Shown piece after piece: positions 5,148-5,690 of a stretch of DNA of 5,690 nt. A program made the translations under genes and the position numbers. The stretch is taken from contig CAISJA010000235.1 in NCBI GenBank assembly GCA_903885525.1, positions 1 through 5,690 of the forward strand, given 5' to 3'. The notes under the pieces were generated by a model. It searched no databases. It was not told where the DNA came from and saw only the letters and a program-made list of their open reading frames with translations. The number at the start of each line of letters is the position of its first letter. Position 1 is the first letter of the stretch. This DNA comes from an uncultured Opitutaceae bacterium. Its GTDB lineage: Bacteria > Verrucomicrobiota > Verrucomicrobiia > Opitutales > Opitutaceae.

Positions 5148-5690
5148 ATGATACTCCGTCTCCTGCTCCTGCTGGCCCTGCTCCCCGCCGGGTTGGGTGC
5201 CCAAATCGTGGTCCAGCCGGACGACTTTAGCCAGGCGCTCTCCCTGGATGCCAGCACGCAACCCAATACCTGGAAGTACACCTGGTATGGCAAGGCCGGG
5301 CGAAACTACCTTATCCAGACCAGCTACGATCTGCAGACTTGGACCTTTTTCCCCAATTTCAATCCTCGGGGAAACAATGCCACGCTGAACGTCAGCCTCA
5401 CCGCCGACGGCTCCGCCACCCTCTTCATCCGGGCGATCGAGTTCGATCCGAGCCAGCCGGTGAGCGCAGCCGAAGATACCGACGGCAACGGGCTGCCCGA
5501 CACGTGGGAGATGTTCTATTTCGGGCATTTGGGCGTGGACCCCAAGGCCGATCCGGACAACGACGGGCTGACAAACTTGCAGGAGTTTCGCACTGGCACC
5601 AGTCCGCTGAATTCCGACACCGATGGCGACGGCATTCCCGACGGGATCGAGGTGCGGCTTGGCACCAATCCCACCGCCGCCGCCCAGGCC
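5148..5690 (+). CDS. Secreted protein with thrombospondin type-3-like calcium repeats, partial
   Basis: The ATG at 5148 opens 181 codons that run without a stop to the right edge. Residues 1-18 are a clear signal peptide (MILRLLLLLALLPAGLGA). Residues 41-98 form a beta-rich segment (YTWYGKAGRNYLIQTSYDLQ at 44-63, ending near FIRAIEFD) of a kind common in Verrucomicrobiota surface proteins, where a stretch like YLIQTSYDLQTW repeats as a fold signature. From 109 on come Asp-rich calcium-binding units: DTDGNGLPDTWE (110-121), DPDNDGLTNLQEF (135-147) and SDTDGDGIPDGIEV (156-169), matching the DxDxDGxxD pattern of thrombospondin type-3 repeats. Such repeats usually act as stiff calcium-stabilised stalks in extracellular proteins. 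The rest lies outside the window; adhesins, RHS-type proteins and secreted enzymes all carry such stalks, so the final role is open. The gene starts 18 bases after the previous stop, with no clear Shine-Dalgarno sequence. Confidence 0.88.
   Translation, partial: MILRLLLLLALLPAGLGAQIVVQPDDFSQALSLDASTQPNTWKYTWYGKAGRNYLIQTSYDLQTWTFFPNFNPRGNNATLNVSLTADGSATLFIRAIEFDPSQPVSAAEDTDGNGLPDTWEMFYFGHLGVDPKADPDNDGLTNLQEFRTGTSPLNSDTDGDGIPDGIEVRLGTNPTAAAQA
5475..5654 (+). repeat. Three tandem Asp-rich calcium-binding repeats
   Basis: The coding sequence holds three units of the form D-x-D-G/N-x-G/D-x-x-D/N followed by an acidic helix start (Glu-Met, Gln-Glu-Phe, Ile-Glu-Val), at protein residues about 110-121, 135-147 and 156-169. 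Spacing is about 21-25 residues. The array may continue beyond the window. Confidence 0.75.

Overview
The window looks like chromosomal DNA of a GC-rich, Gram-negative bacterium, most likely a Verrucomicrobiota member of the Opitutaceae type. This is inference. It rests on high GC, start codons that mostly lack a clear Shine-Dalgarno sequence, three (perhaps four) Sec-type secreted proteins among six genes, a very short XRE regulator of a style common in that phylum, and a secreted protein with thrombospondin type-3-like calcium repeats. No rRNA, tRNA, transposase, CRISPR array or phage gene is visible.

Layout, left to right. (1) 1-707, minus strand: the N-terminal 235 residues of a secreted glycoside hydrolase family 5 enzyme, cut by the left edge before its catalytic nucleophile. 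(2) 708-874: a divergent promoter region with a perfect 17-bp palindrome. (3) 875-2689, plus: a membrane hybrid histidine kinase with six predicted membrane segments, a kinase core and a C-terminal receiver. (4) 2690-2830: a GC-rich spacer with two hairpins. (5) 2831-3625, plus: an exported dienelactone-hydrolase-family protein, followed by a strong intrinsic terminator (3651-3677). (6) 3810-4058, minus: an 82-residue XRE-type DNA-binding protein, with a perfect 8+8 inverted repeat in an AT-rich patch just upstream of it. (7) 4287-5129, plus: a secreted protein of unknown family, and 18 bases later (5148 to the right edge) the start of a secreted protein with Asp-rich calcium-binding repeats.

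The terminator at 3651-3677 divides the window. The left part holds ordinary functions: polysaccharide cleavage, signalling and an alpha/beta hydrolase. The right part looks more accessory: a small regulator, a probable operator and a divergent pair of secreted proteins, at slightly lower GC than the left part. The most reasonable reading is that the XRE protein controls itself and perhaps the divergent secreted pair through the palindrome at 4102-4121. This is inferred from position only. I see no clear evidence of a new defence or mobile system. The least explained piece is the secreted protein at 4287-5129 and its partner that runs off the window.
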